Positions 38,852 to 53,121 of a stretch of 64,000 nt of DNA are shown here, piece by piece. Every line of letters begins with the position of its first letter. Positions within the stretch are counted from its first letter, which is position 1. The translations under genes were made by a program, and so were the position numbers. Below the pieces are notes generated by a model. That model did no database searches, was not told the origin of the DNA, and worked only from the letters and a program-made list of their open reading frames with translations. Source of the stretch: Tupaia tana (Eukaryota > Chordata > Mammalia > Scandentia > Tupaiidae); assembly GCA_026018925.1 (NCBI GenBank), contig JAKSZU010000163.1:186001-250000 (forward strand), read 5' to 3'.

Positions 38852-40104
38852 CTGTCTCTGTGTCTCTGAGGTCTCTGTTTCTCTCTGCTCCTGTCTCCTC
38901 ATTTTTTGGTAATTTTTCCTTTTTACGATTTTTTTAATGGTAGAATTACTCTCTGGCTCTCAGCTCCATCTTTTCTTTTGTTAATAAGCCCTTCTGCTCC
39001 TTTCTCCCAGGCAGGAGAGTTGAGCCATTCTCTGAGAAGTTTCCACATGGATACAGGGAACTAGATATTTCAGGGCACAGGCGAAATGAAGATTTTCTAC
39101 TTATAATTCAGCCTCCAGCAAGCAAAGCTAGTGTGGTAGGGAGCCCCTCTGGCCTTCTATCCCTGTCTCTGTGTCTCTGAGGTCTCTGTCTCTCTCTGGT
39201 CCTGTCTCCTCAATTTTTTTGGTAATTTTTCCTTTTTACGATTTTTTTAAAGGTACAATTTCTCTCTGGCTCTCAGCTCCATCTTTTGTTTTCTTAATAA
39301 GCCCTTCTGCTCCTTTCTCCCAGGCAGGAGAGTTGAGCCATTCTCTGAGAAGTTTCCACATGTATACTGGAAACTAGATATTTCAGGGCACAGGCGAAAT
39401 GAAGATTTTCTACTCATAATTCAGCCTCCAGCAAGCAAAGCTAGTGTGGTAGGGAGCCCCTCTGGCCTTCTATCCCTGTCTCTGTGTCTCTGAGGTCTCT
39501 GTCTCTCTCTGCTCCTGTCTCCTCATTTTTTTTTTGGTAATTTTTCCTTTTTACGATTTTTTTAAAGGTAGAATTTCTCTCTGGCTCTCAGCTCCATCTT
39601 TTGTTTTGTTAATAAGCCCTTCTGCTCCTTTCTCCCAGGCAGGAGAGTTGAGCCATTCTCTGAGAAGTTTCCACATGGATACTGGGAACTACATATTTCA
39701 GGGCACAGGCGAAATGAAGATTTTCTACTCATAATTCAGCCTCCAGCAAGCAAAGCTAGTGTGGTAGGGAGCCCCTCTGGCCTTCTATCTCTGTTTCTGT
39801 GTCTCTGAGGTCTCTGTCTCTCTCTGCTCCTTTCTCCTCATTTTTTTTTGGTAATTTTTCCTTTTTACGGTTTTTTTAAAGGTAGAATTTCTCTCTGGCT
39901 CTCAGCTCCATCTTTTGTTTTGTTAATAAGCCCTTCTGCTCCTTTCTCCCAGGCAGGAGAGTTGAGTCATTCTCTGAGAAGATTCCACATGGATACTGGG
40001 AACTAGATATTTCAGGGAACAGGCGAAATGAAGATTTTCTACTCATAATTCAGACTCCAGCAAGCAAAGCTAGTGTGGAAGGGAGCCGCTCTGGCCTTCT
40101 ATCC
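38852..40104. repeat. Four-monomer module K, copy 2 (1,253 bp)
   Basis: Same K1-K4 order as at 33.2 kb, with tctggtcctg near 39,194, gaactacatattt near 39,685 and atctctgtttctg near 39,787. K4 here ends in the gagtcattc/gggaacaggcg variant and is followed by a gtggaaggg-type link. Confidence 0.86.
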
Positions 40105-41674
40105 CTGTCTCTGTGTCTCTGAGGTCTCTGTTTCTCTCTGCTCCTGTCTACTCATTTTTTTTTGGTAATTTTTCCTTTTTACGATTTTTTTAAAGGTAGA
40201 ATTACTCTCTGGCTCTCAGCTCCATCTTTTCTTTTGTTAATAAGCCCTTCTGCTCCTTTCTCTCAGGCAGGAGAGTTGAGCCATTCTCTGAGAAGTTTGC
40301 ACATGGATACTGGAAACTAGATATTTCAGGGCACAGGCGGAATGAAGAATTTCTTCTCATAATTCAGACTCCAGCAAGCAAAGCTAGTGTGGTAGGGAGC
40401 CCCTCTGGCCTTCTATCCCTGTCTCTGTGTCTCTGAGGTCTCTGTCTCTCTCTGCTCCTGTCTCCTCATTTTTTTTTTGGTAATTTTTCCTTTTTACGAT
40501 TTTTTTAAAGGTAGAATTTCTCTCTGGCTCTCAGCTCCATCTTTTGTTTTGTTAATAAGCCCTTCTGCTCCTTTCTCCCAGGCAGGAGAGTTGAGCCATT
40601 CTCTGAGAAGATTCCACATGGATACTTGGAACTAGATATTTCAGGGCACAGGCGAAATGAAGATTTTCTACTCATAATTCAGCCTCCAGCAAGCAAAGCT
40701 AGTGTGGTAGGGAGCCCCTCTGGCCTTCTATCCCTGTTTCTGTGTCTCTGAGGTCTCTGTCTCTCTCTGCTCCTTTCTCCTCATTTTTTTTGGTAATTTT
40801 TCCTTTTTACGGTTTTTTTAAAGGTAGAATTTCTCTCTGGCTCTCAGCTCCATTTTTTGTTTTGTTAATAAGCCCTTCTGCTCCCTTCACCCAGGCAGGA
40901 GAGTTGAGCCATTCTGTGAGAAGATTCCACATGGATACTGGGAACTAGATATTTCAGGGCACAGGCGAAATGAAGATTTTCTACTCATAATTCAGCCTCC
41001 AGCAAGCAAAGCTAGTGTGGTAGGGAGCCCCTCTGGCCTTCTATCCCTGTCTCTGTGTCTCTGAGGTCTCTGTCTCTCTCTGCTCCTGTCTCTTCATTTT
41101 TTTTTGGTAATTTTTTCTTTTTACGATTTTTTTAAAGGTAGAATTTCTCTCTGGCTCTCAGCTCCATCTTTTGTTTTGTTAATAAGCCCTTCTGCTCCTT
41201 TCTCCCAGGCAGGAGAGTTGAGCCATTTTCTGAGAAGATTCCACATGGATACCGGGAACTAGATATTTCAGGGCACAGGCGAAATGAAGATTTTCTACTC
41301 ATAATTCAGCTTCCAGCAAGCAAAGCTAGTGTGGTAGGGAGCCCCTCTGGCATTCTATCCCTGTCTCTGTGTCTCTGAGGTCTCTGTCTCTCTCTGCTCC
41401 TGTCTCCACAAATTTTTTTGGTAATTTTTCCTTTTTACAATTTTTTTAAAAGTAGAATTTCTCTCTGGCTCTCAGCTCCATCTTTTGTTTTGTTAATAAG
41501 CCCTTCTGCTCCTTTCGCCCAGGCAGGAGAGTTGAGTCATTCTCTGAGAAGATTCCACATGGATACTGGGAACTAGATATTTCAGGGAACAGGCGAAATG
41601 AAGATTTTCTACTCATAATTCAGACTCCAGCAAGCAAAGATAGTGTGGAAGGGAGCCCCTCTGGCCTTCTATCC
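40105..41674. repeat. Five mosaic monomers between K modules
   Basis: The first monomer (gtctactcattt, ctctcaggcagg, agtttgcacatgg, gaagaatttcttctc) has close copies near 54.2-54.5 kb and 59.2-59.5 kb. The later ones include the ctccacaaattttt variant (near 41,402) that marks the right half of the window. No gene is present. Confidence 0.85.
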
Positions 41675-42930
41675 CTGTCTCTGTGTCTCTGAGGTCTCTG
41701 TTTCTCTCTGCTCCTGTCTCCTCATTTTTTTTTGGTAATTTTTCCTTTTTACGATTTTTTTAATGGTAGAATTACTCTCTGGCTCTCAGCTCCATCTTTT
41801 CTTTTGTTAATAAGCCCTTCTGCTCCTTTCTCCCAGGAAGGAGAGTTGAGCCATTCTCTGAGAAGTTTCCACATGGATACAGGGAACTAGATATTTCAGG
41901 GCACAGGCGAAATGAAGATTTTCTACTTATAATTCAGCCTCCAGCAAGCAAAGCTAGTGTGGTAGGGAGCCCCTCTGGCCTTCTATCCCTGTCTCTGTGT
42001 CTCTGAGGTCTCTGTCTCTCTCTGGTCCTGTCTCCTCAATTTTTTTGGTAATTTTTCCTTTTTACGATTTTTTTAAAGGTACAATTTCTCTCTGGCTCTC
42101 AGCTCCATCTTTTGTTTTCTTAATAAGCCCTTCTGCTCCTTTCTCCCAGGCAGGAGAGTTAAGCCATTCTCTGAGAAGTTTCCACATGTATACTGGGAAC
42201 TAGATATTTCAGGGCACAGGCGAAATGAAGATTTTCTACTCATAATTCAGCCTCCAGCAAGCAAAGCTAGTGTGGTAGGGAGCCCCTCTGGCCTTCTATC
42301 CCTGTCTCTGTGTCTCTGAGGTCTCTGTCTCTCTCTGCTCCTGTCTCCTCATTTTTTTTTTGGTAATTTTTCCTTTTTACGATTTTTTTAAAGGTAGAAT
42401 TTCTCTCTGGCTCTCAGCTCCATCTTTTGTTTTGTTAATAAGCCCTTCTGCTCCTTTCTCCCAGGCAGGAGAGTTGAGCCATTCTCTGAGAAGATTCCAC
42501 ATGGATACTGGGAACTACATATTTCAGGGCACAGGCGAAATGAAGATTTTCTACTCATAATTCAGCCTCCAGCAAGCGAAGCTAGTGTGGTAGGGAGCCC
42601 CTCTGGCCTTCTATCTCTGTTTCTGTGTCTCTGAGGTCTCTGTCTCTCTCTGCTCCTTTCTCCTCATTTTTTTTGGGTAATTTTTCCTTTTTACGGTTTT
42701 TTTAAAGGTAGAATTTCTCTCTGGCTCTCAGCTCCATCTTTTGTTTTGTTAATAAGCCCTTCTGCTCCTTTCTCCCAGGCAGGAGAGTTGAATCATTCTC
42801 TGAGAAGATTCCACATGGATACTGGGAACTAGATATTTCAGGGAACAGGCGAAATGAAGATTTTCTACTCATAATTCAGACTCCAGCAAGCAAAGCTAGT
42901 GTGGAAGGGAGCCCCTCTGGCCTTCTATCC
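41675..42930. repeat. Four-monomer module K, copy 3 (1,256 bp)
   Basis: K1-K4 in order, followed directly by another K module, so copies 3 and 4 form a tandem pair. Matching marks are 1,253 bp apart (41,997 and 43,250; 42,360 and 43,613). Private marks: ccaggaagg in K1 near 41,837, gcgaagctag near 42,577 and ttttgggtaa near 42,675. Confidence 0.88.
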
Positions 42931-44182
42931 CTGTCTCTGTGTCTCTGAGGTCTCTGTTTCTCTCTGCTCCTGTCTCCTCATTTTTTGGTAATTTTTCCTT
43001 TTTACGATTTTTTTAATGGTAGAATTACTCTCTGGCTCTCAGCTCCATCTTTTCTTTTGTTAATAAGCCCTTCTGCTCCTTTCTCCCAGGCAGGAGAGTT
43101 GAGCCATTCTCTGAGAAGTTTCCACATGGATACAGGGAACTAGATATTTCAGGGCACAGGCGAAATGAAGATTTTCTACTTATAATTCAGCCTCCAGCAA
43201 GCAAAGCTAATGTGGTAGGGAGCCCCTCTGGCCTTCTATCCCTGTCTCTGTGTCTCTGAGGTCTCTGTCTCTCTCTGGTCCTGTCTCCTCAATTTTTTTG
43301 GTAATTTTTCCTTTTTACGATTTTTTTAAAGGTACAATTTCTCTCTGGCTCTCAGCTCCATCTTTTGTTTTCTTAATAAGCCCTTCTGCTCCTTTCTCCC
43401 AGGCAGGAGAGTTGAGCCATTCTCTGAGAAGTTTCCACATGTATACTGGGAACTAGATATTTCAGGGCACAGGCGAAATGAAGATTTTCTACTCATAATT
43501 CAGCCTCCAGCAAGCAAAGCTAGTGTGGTAGGGAGCCCCTCTGGCCTTCTATCCCTGTCTCTGTGTCTCTGAGGTCTCTGTCTCTCTCTGCTCCTGTCTC
43601 CTCATTTTTTTTTTGGTAATTTTTCCTTTTTACGATTTTTTTAAAGGTAGAATTTCTCTCTGGCTCTCAGCTCCATCTTTTGTTTTGTTAATAAGCCCTT
43701 CTGCTCCTTTCTCCCAGGCAGGAGAGTTGAGCCATTCTCTGAGAAGATTCCACATGGATACTGGGAACTACATATTTCAGGGCACAGGCGAAATGAAGAT
43801 TTTCTACTCATAATTCAGCCTCCAGCAAGCAAAGCTAGTGTGGTAGGGAGCCCCTCTGGCCTTCTATCTCTGTTTCTGTGTCTCTGAGGTCTCTGTCTCT
43901 CTCTGCTCCTTTCTCCTCATTTTTTTTGGTAATTTTTCCTTTTTACGGTTTTTTTAAAGGTAGAATTTCTCTCTGGCTCTCAGCTCCATCTTTTGTTTTG
44001 TTAATAAGCCCTTCTGCTCCTTTCTCCCAGGCAGGAGAGTTGAGCCATTCTCTGAGAAGATTCCACATGGATACCGGGAACTAGATATTTCAGGGCACAG
44101 GCGAAATGAAGATTTTCTACTCATAATTCAGCTTCCAGCAAGCAATGCTAGTGTGGTAGGGAGCCCCTCTGGCCTTCTATCC
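42931..44182. repeat. Four-monomer module K, copy 4 (1,252 bp)
   Basis: Tandem with the previous module. Its K1 has a short T run (cattttttggtaa near 42,980), as does K1 of copy 2. K4 ends in gataccggg and aagcaatgctag (near 44,142), which recur at 53,868 and 58,886, showing that this end was later copied to the right. Confidence 0.87.
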
Positions 44183-47100
44183 CTGTCTCTGTGTCTCTGA
44201 GGTCTCTGTCTCTCTCTGCTCCTGTCTCCACAAATTTTTTTGGTAATTTTTCCTTTTTACGATTTTTTTAAAAGTAGAATTTCTCTCTGGCTCTCTGCTC
44301 CATCTTTTGTTTTGTTAATAAGCCCTTCTGCTCCTTTCTCCCAGGCAGGAGAGTTGAGTCATTCTCTGAGAAGATTCCACATGGATACTGGGAACTAGAT
44401 ATTTCAGGGAACAGGCGAAATGAAGATTTTCTACTCATAATTCAGACTCCAGCAAGCAAAGCTAGTGTGGTAGGGAGCCCCTCTGGCCTTCTATCCCTGT
44501 CTCTGTGTCTCTGAGGTCTCTGTCTCTCTCTGCTCCTGTCTCCTCATTTTTTTTTGGTAATTTTTCCTTTTTACGATTTTTTTAAAGGTAGAATTTCTCT
44601 CTGGCTCTCAGCTCCATCTTTTGTTTTGTTAATAAGCCCTTCTGCTCCTTTCTCCCAGGCAGGAGAGTTGAGCCATTCTCTGAGAAGATTCCACATGGAT
44701 ACTGGGAACTAGATATTTCTGGGCACAGGCGAAATGAAGATTTTCTACTCATAATTCAGCCTCCAGCAAGCAAAGCTAGTGTGGTAGGGAGCCCCTCTGG
44801 CCTTCTATCCCTGTTTCTGTGTCTCTGAGGTCTCTGTCTCTCTCTGCTCCTTTCTCCTCATTTTTTTTGGTAATTTTTCCTTTTTACGGTTTTTTTAAAG
44901 GTAGAATTTCTCTCTGGCTCTCAGCTCCATCTTTTGTTTTGTTAATAAGCCCTTCTGCTCCTTTCTCCCAGGCAGGAGAGTTGAGCCATTCTCTGAGAAG
45001 ATTCCACATGGATACTGGGAACTAGATATTTCAGGGCACAGGTGAAAGGAAGATTTTCTACTCATAATTCTGCCTCCAGCAAGCAAAGCTAGTGTGGTAG
45101 GGAGCCCCTCTGGCCTTCTATCCCTGTCTCTCTGTCTCTGAGGTCTCTGTCTCTCTCTGCTCTGGTCTCCTCATTTTTTTTGGTAATTTTTCCTTTTTAG
45201 GATTTTTTTAAAGGTAGAATTTCTCTCTGGCTCTCAGCTCCATCTTTTGTTTTGTTAATAAGCCCTTCTGCTCCTTTCTCCCAGGCAGGAGAGTTGAGCC
45301 ATTCTCTGAGAAGATTCCACATGGATACTGGGAACTAGATATTTCAGGGCAGAGGCGAAATGAAGATTTTCTACTCATAATTCAGCCTCCAGCAAGCAAA
45401 GCTAGTGTGGTAGGGAGCCCCTCTGGCCTTCTGTCCCTGTTTCTGTGTCTCTGAGGTCTCTGTCTCTCTCTGCTCCTGTCTCTTCATTTTTTTTTGGTAA
45501 TTTTTTCTTTTTACGATTTTTTTAAAGGTAGAATTTCTCTCTGGCTCTCAGCTCCATCTTTTGTTTTGTTAATAAGCCCTTCTGCTCCTTTCTCCCAGGC
45601 AGGAGAGTTGAGCCATTCTCTGAGAAGATTCCACATGGATACTGGGAACTAGATATTTCAGGGCACAGTCGAAATGAAGATTTTCTACTCATAATTCAGC
45701 CTCCAGCAAGCAAAGCTAGTGTGGTAGGGAGCCCCTCTGGCCTTCTATCCCTGTCTCTCTGTCTCTGAGGTCTCTGTCTCTCTCTGCTCCTCTCTTCATA
45801 TTTTTTTGGTAATTTTTTCTTTTTACGATTTTTTAAAGGTAGAATTTCTCTTTGGCTCTCAGCTCCATCTTTTGTTTTGTTAATAAGCCCTTCTGCTCCT
45901 TTCTCCCAGGCAGGAGAGTTGAGCCATTCTCTGAGAAGATTCCACATGGATGCCGGGAACTAGATATTTCAGGGCACAGGCGAAATGAAGATTTTCTACT
46001 TATAATTCAGCTTCCAGCAAGCAAAGCTTAGTGTGGTAGGGAGCCCCTCTGGCCTTCTATCCCTGTCTCTGTGTCTCTGAGGTCTCTGTCTCTCTCTGCT
46101 CCTGTCTCCTCATTTTTTTTTTGGTAATTTTTCCTTTTTACGATTTTTTTAAAAGTAGAATTTCTCTCTGGCTCTCAGCTCCATCTTTTGTTTTGTTAAT
46201 AAGACCTTCTGCTCCTTTCTCCCAGGCAGGAGAGTTGAGCCATTCTCTGAGAAGATTCCACATGGATACTGGGAAATAGATATTTCAGGGAACAGGCGAA
46301 ATGAAGATTTTCTACTCATAATTCAGACTCCAGCAAGCAAAGCTAGTGTGGAAGGGAGCCCCTCTGGCCTTCTATCCCTGTCTCTGTGTCTCTGAGGTCT
46401 CTGTTTCTCTCTGCTCCTGTCTCCTCATATTTTTTTGGTAATTTTTCCTTTTTACGATTTTTTAAAGGTAGAATTTCTCTCTGGCTCTCAGCTCCATCTT
46501 TTGTTTTGTTAATAAGCCCTTCTGCTCCTTTCTCCCAGGCAGGAGAGTTGAGTCATTCTCTGAGAAGATTCCACATGGATACTGGGAACTAGATATTTCA
46601 GGGCACAGGCGAAATGAAGATTTTCTACTCATAATTCAGCCTCCAGCAAGCAAAGCTAGTGTGGTAGGGAGCCCCTCTGGCCTTCTATCCCAGTATATGT
46701 GCCTCTGAGGTCTCTGTCTCTCTCTGCTCCTGTCTCCTCATTTTTTTTTTGGTAATTTTTCCTTTTTACGATTTTTTTAAAGGTAGAATTTCTCTCTGGC
46801 TCTCAGCTCCATCTTTTGTTTTGTTAATAAGCCCTTCTGCTCCTTTCTCCCAGGCAGGAGAGTTGAGCCATTCTCTGAGAAGATTCCACATGGATACTGG
46901 GACCTACATATTTCAGGGCACAGGCGAAATGAAGATTTTCTACTCATAATTCAGCCTCCAGCAAGCAAAGCTAGTGTGGTAGGGAGCCCCTCTGGCCTTC
47001 TATCTCTGTTTCTGTGTCTCTGAGGTCTCTGTCTCTCTCTGCTCCTTTCTCCTCATTTTTTTTTGGTAATTTTTCCTTTTTACGGTTTTTTTAAAGGTAG

Positions 47101-50100
47101 AATTTCTCTCTGGCTCTCAGCTCCATCTTTTGTTTTGTTAATAAGCCCTTCTGCTCCTTTCTCCCAGGCAGGAGAGTTGAGCCATTCTCTGAGAAGATTC
47201 CACATGGATACTTGGAACTAGATATTTCAGGGCACAGGCGAAATGAAGATTTTCTACTCATAATTCAGCCTCCAGCAAGCAAAGCTAGTGTGGTAGGGAG
47301 CCCCTCTGGCCTTCTATCCCTGTCTCTGTGTCTCTGAGGTCTCTGTCTCTCTCTGCTCCTGTCTCCTCATATTTTTTTGGTAATTTTTTTTTTTACGATT
47401 TTTTTAAATGTAGAATTTTTCTCTGGCTCTCAGCTCCATCTTTTGTTTTGTTAATAAGCCCTTCTGCTCCTTTCTCCCAGGCAGGAGAGTTGAGCCATTC
47501 TCTGAGAAGATTCCACATGGATACCGGGAACTAGATATTTCAGGGCACAGGCGAAATGAAGATTTTCTACTCATAATTCAGCTTCCAGCAAGCAAAGCTA
47601 GTGTGGTACGGAGCCCCTCTGGCCTTCTATCCCTGTCTCTGTGTCTCTGAGGTCTCTGTCTCTCTCTGCTCCTGTCTCCACAAATTTTTTTGGTAATTTT
47701 TCCTTTTTACGATTTTTTTAAAAGTAGAATTTCTCTCTGGCTCTCCGCTCCATCTTTTGTTTTGTTAATAAGCCCTTCTGCTCCTTTCTCCCAGGCAGGA
47801 GAGTTGAGTCATTCTCTGAGAAGTTTCCACATGGATACTGGGAACTAGATATTTCAGGGCACCGGCAAAATGAAGATTTTCTACTCATAATTCAGCCTCC
47901 AGCAAGCAAAGCTAGTGTGGTAGGGAGCCCCTCTGGCCTTCTATCCCTGTCTCTGTGTCTCTGAGGTCTCTGTGTCTCTCTGCTCCTGTCTCCTCATTTT
48001 TTTTTGGTAATTTTTTCTTTTTACGATTTTTTTAAAGGTAGAATTTCTCTCTGGCTCTCAGCTCCATCTTTTGTTTTGTTAATAAGCCCTTCTGCTCCTT
48101 TCTCCCAGGCAGGAGAGTTGAGCCATTCTCTGAGAAGATTCCACATGGATACCGGGAACTAGATATTTCAGGGCACAGGCGAAAAGAATATTTTCTACTC
48201 ATAATTCAGCTTCCAGCAAGCAAAGCTAGTGTGGTAGGGAGCCCCTCTGGCCTTCTATCCCTGTCTCTGTGTCTCTGAGGTCTCTGTCTCTCTCTGTTCC
48301 TGTCTCCACAAATTTTTTTGGTAATTTTTCCTTTTTACAATTTTTTTAAAAGTAGAATTTCTCTCTGGCTCTCAGCTCCATCTTTTGTTTTGTTAATAAG
48401 CCCTTCTGCTCCTTTCTCCCAGGCAGGAGAGTTGAGTCATTCTCTGAGAAGATTCCACATAGATACTGGGAACTAGATATTTCAGGGCACAGGCGAAATG
48501 AAGATTTTCTACTCATAATTCAGCCTCCAGCAAGCAAAGCTAGTGTGCTAGGGAGCCCCTCTGGCCTTCTATCCCAGTCTATGTGCCTCTGAGGTCTCTG
48601 TCTCTCTCTGCTCCTGTCTCCTCATATTTTTTTGGTAATTTTTCCTTTTTACAATTTTTTTAAAGGTAGAATTTCTCTCTGGCTCTCAGCTCCATCTTTT
48701 GTTTTGTTAATAAGCCCTTCTGCTCCTTTCTCCCAGGCAGGAGATTTGAGCCATTCTCTGAGAAGATTCCACATGGATACTGGGAACTAGATTTTTCAGG
48801 GCACAGGCGAAATGAAGATTTTCTACTCATAATTCAGCCTCCAGCAAGCAAACCTAGTGTGGTAGGGAGCCCCTCTGTCCTTCTATCCCTCTCTCGGTGT
48901 CTCTGAGGTCTCTGTCTCTCTCTGCTCCTGTCTCCTCATGTTTTTTTGGTAATTTTTCCCTTTTACGGATTTTTTAAAGGTAGAATTTCTCTCTGGCTCT
49001 CAGCTCCATCTTTTGTTTTGTTAATAAGCCCTTCGGCTCCTTTCTCCCAGGCAGGAGAGTTGAGCCATTCTCTGAGAGGATTCCAGTTGGATACTGGGAA
49101 CTAGATATTTCAGGGCACAGGCCAAATGAAGATTTTCTACTCATAATTCAACTTCCAGCAAGCAAAGCTTGTGTGGTAGGGAGCCCCTCTGGCCTTCTAT
49201 CCCTGTCTCTGTGTCTCTGAGGTCTCTGTCTCTCTCTACTCCAGTCTCCTCCTATTTTTTTTGTAATTTTTCCTTTTTACGATTTTTTTAAAGGTAGAAT
49301 TTCTCTCTGGCTCTCAGCTCCATCTTTTGTTTTGTTAATAAGCCCTTCTGCTCCTTTCTCCCAGGCAGGAGAGTTGAGCCATTCTCTGAGAAGATTCCAC
49401 ATGGATACTGGGAACTAGATATTTCAGGGCACAGGCGAAATGAAGATTTTCTACTCATAATTGAACCTCCAGCAAGCAAAGCTAGTGTGGTAGGGAGCCC
49501 GTCTGGCCTTCTATTCCTGTCTCTGTGTCTCTGAGGTCTCTGTCTCTCTCTGGTCTTGTCTCCTCATTTTTTTCTTGTAATTTTTCCTTTTTACGATTTT
49601 TTTAAAGTTACCATTTCTCTCTGGCTCTCAGCTCCATCTTTTGTTTTCTTAATAAGCCCTTCTGCTCCTTTCTCCCAGGCAGGAGAGTTGAGCCATTCTC
49701 TGAGAAGTTTCCACATGGATACTGGGAACTAGATATTTCAGGGCACAGGCGAAATGAAGATTTTCTACTCATAATTCAACCTCCAGCAAGCAAAGCTAGT
49801 GTGGTAGGGAGCCCCTCTGGCCTTCTATCCCTGTCTCTGTGTCTCTGAGGTCTCTGTCTCTCTCTGCTCCTGTCTCCTCATTTTTTTTTGGTAATTTTTC
49901 CTTTTTACGATTTTTTTAAAGGTAGAATTTCTCTCTGGCTCTCAGCTCCATCTTTTGTTTTGTTAATAAGCCCTTCTGCTCCTTTCTCCCAGGCAGGAGA
50001 GTTGAGCCATTCTCTGAGAGGATTCCAGTTGGATACTGGGAACTAGATATTTCAGGGCACAGGCGAAATGAAGATTTTCTACTCATAATTCAACCTCCAG

Positions 50101-53100
50101 CAAGCAAAGCTAGTGTGGTAGGGAGCCCCTCTGGCCTTCTATCCCTGTCTCTGTGTCTCTGAGGTCTCTGTCTCTCTCTGCTCCTGTCTCCTCATTTTTT
50201 TTGGTAATTTTTCCTTTTTACGATTTTTTTAAAGGTAGAATTTCTCTCTGGCTCTCAGCTCCATCTTTTGTTTTGTTAATAAGCCCTTCTGCTCCTTTCT
50301 CCCAGGCAGGAGATTTGAGTCATTCTCTGAGAAGATTCCACATGGATACTGGGAACTAGATATTTCAGGGCACAGGCGAAAGGAAGATTTTCTACTCATA
50401 ATTCTGCCTCCAGCAAGCAAAGCTAGTGTGGTAGGGAGCCCCTCTGGCCATTTATCCCTGTCTCTGTGTCTCTGAGGTCTCTGTCTCTCTCTGCTCCTGT
50501 CTCCTCATTTTTTTTTGGTAATTTTTCCTTTTTACGATTTTTTTAAAGGTAGAATTTCTCTCTGGCTCTCAGCTCCATCTTTTGTTTTGTTAATAAGCCC
50601 TTCTGCTCCTTTCTCCCAGGCAGGAGAGTTGAGCCATTCTCTGAGAAGATTCCACATGGATACTGGGAACTAGATATTTCAGGGCACAGGCGAAATGAAG
50701 ATTTTCTACTCATAATTCAGCCTCCAGCAAGCAAAGCTAGTGTGGTAGGGAGCCCCTCTGGCCTTCTGTCCCTGTCTCTGTGTCTCTGAGGTCTCTGTCT
50801 CTCTCTGCTCCGGTCTCTTCATTTTTTTTTGGTAATTTTTCCTTTTTACGATTTTTTTAAAGGTAGAATTTCTCTCTGGCTCTCAGCTCCATCTTTTGTT
50901 TTGTTAATAAGCCCTTCTGCTCCTTTCTCCCAGGCAGGAGAGTTGAGCCATTCTCTGAGAAGATTCCACATGGATACTGGGAACTAGATATTTCAGGGCA
51001 CAGTCGAAATGAAGATTTTCTACTCATAATTCAGCCTCCAGCAACCAAAGCTAGTGTGGTAGGGAGCCCCTCTGGCCTTCTATCCCTGTCTCTGTGTCTC
51101 TGAGGTCTCTGTCTCTCTCTGCTCCTCTCTTCATATTTTTTTGGTAATTTTTTATTTTTACGATTTTTTAAAGGTAGAATTTCTCTTTGGCTCTCAGCTC
51201 CATCTTTTGTTTTGTTAATAAGCCCTTCTGCTCCTTTCTCCCAGGCAGGAGAGTTGAGCCATTCTCTGAGAAGATTCCACATGGATGCCGGGAACTAGAT
51301 ATTTCAGGGCACAGGCGAAATGAAGATTTTCTACTTATAATTCAGCTTCCAGCAAGCAAAGCTAGTGTGGTAGGGAGCCCCTCTGGCCTTCTATCCCTGT
51401 CTCTGTGTCTCTGAGGTCTCTGTCTCTCTCTGCTCCTGTCTCCTCATTTTTTTTTTGGTAATTTTTCCTTTTTACGATTTTTTTAAAAGTAGAATTTCTC
51501 TCTGGCTCTCAGCTCCATCTTTTGTTTTGTTAATAAGACCTTCTGCTCCTTTCTCCCAGGCAGGAGAGTTGAGCCATTCTCTGAGAAGATTCCACATGGA
51601 TACTGGGAACTAGATATTTCAAGGAACAGGCGAAATGAAGATTTTCTACTCATAATTCAGACTCCAGCAAGCAAAGCTAGTGTGGAAGGGAGCCCCTCTG
51701 GCCTTCTATCCCTGTCTCTGTGTCTCTGAGGTCTCTGTTTCTCTCTGCTCCTGTCTCCTCATTTTTTTTTGGTAATTTTTCCTTTTTATGATTTTTTAAA
51801 GGTAGAATTTCTCTCTGGCTCTCAGCTCCATCTTTTGTTTTGTTAATAAGCCCTTCTGCTCCTTTCTCCCAGGCAGGAGAGTTGAGTCATTCTCTGAGAA
51901 GATTCCACATGGATACTGGGAACTAGATATTTCAGGGCACAGGCGAAATGAAGATTTTCTACTCATAATTCAGCCTCCAGCAAGCAAAGCTAGTGTGGTA
52001 CGGAGCCCCTCTGGCCTTCTATCCCAGTCTCTGTGCCTCTGAGGTCTCTGTCTCTCTCTGCTCCTGTCTCCTCATATTTTTTTGGTAATTTTTCCTTTTT
52101 ACGATTTTTTTAAAGGTAGAATTTCTCTCTGGCTCTCAGCTCCATCTTTTGTTTTGTTAATAAGCCCTTCTGCTCCTTTCTCCCAGGCAGGAGAGTTGAG
52201 CCATTCTCTGAGAAGTTTCCACATGGATACTGGGAACTAGATATTTCAGGGCACAGGCGAAAGGAAGATTTTCTACTCATAATTCTGCCCTCAGCAAGCA
52301 AAGCTAGTGTGGTAGGGAGCCCCTCTGGCCTTCTATCCCTGTCTCTGTGTCCCTGAGGTCTCTGTCTCTCTCTGCTCCTGTCTCCTCATATTTTTTTGGT
52401 AATTTTTCCTTTTTACGATTTTTTTAAAGGTAGAATTTCTCTCTGGCTCTCAGCTCCATCTCTTGTTTTGTTAATAAGCCCTTCTGCTCCTTTCTCCCAG
52501 GCAGGAGAGTTGAGCCATTCTCTGAGAAGTTTCCACATGGATACTGGGAACTAGATATTTCAGGGCACAGGCGAAATGAAGATTTTCTACTCATAATTCA
52601 GCCTCCAGCAAGCAAAGCTAGTGTGGTAGGGAGCCCCTCTGGCCTTCTATCCCTGTCTCTGTGTCTCTGAGGTCTCTGTCTCTCTCTGCTCCTGTCTCCA
52701 CATTTTTTTTGGTAATTTTTCATTTTTACGGTTTTTTTAAAGGTAGAATTTCTCTCTCACTCTCAGCTCCATCTTTTGTTTTGTTAATAAGCCCTTCTGC
52801 TCCTTTCTCCCAGGCAGGAGAGTTGAGCCATTCTCTGAGAAGATTCCACATGGATACTGGGAACTAGATATTTCAGGGCACAGGCGAAATGAAGATTTTC
52901 TACTCATAATTCAGCCTCCAGCAAGCAAAGCTAGTGTGGTAGGGAGACCCTCTGGCCTTCTATTCCTGTCTCTGTGTCTCTGAGGTCTCTGTCTCTCTCT
53001 GCTCCTGTCTCCTCATTTTTTTCTGGTAATTTTTTCTTTTTACGATTTTTTTAAAGGTAGAATTTCTCTCTGGCTCTCAGCTCCATCTTTTGTTTTGTTA

Positions 53101-53121
53101 ATAAGCCCTTCTGCTCCTTTC
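44183..53121. repeat. Mosaic monomers, source-like region for the right-hand block
   Basis: About 28 monomers without a clean higher-order repeat. 44.5-48.3 kb matches 55.1-58.2 kb at an offset of 10,662-10,664 bp (34 monomers), with more differences than the recent duplications. 48.3-53.1 kb holds variants such as gaggattccagttgg (near 49,078 and 50,018), atcccagtctatgtgcc and catatttttttgg. No gene or foreign insertion is present. Confidence 0.85.
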
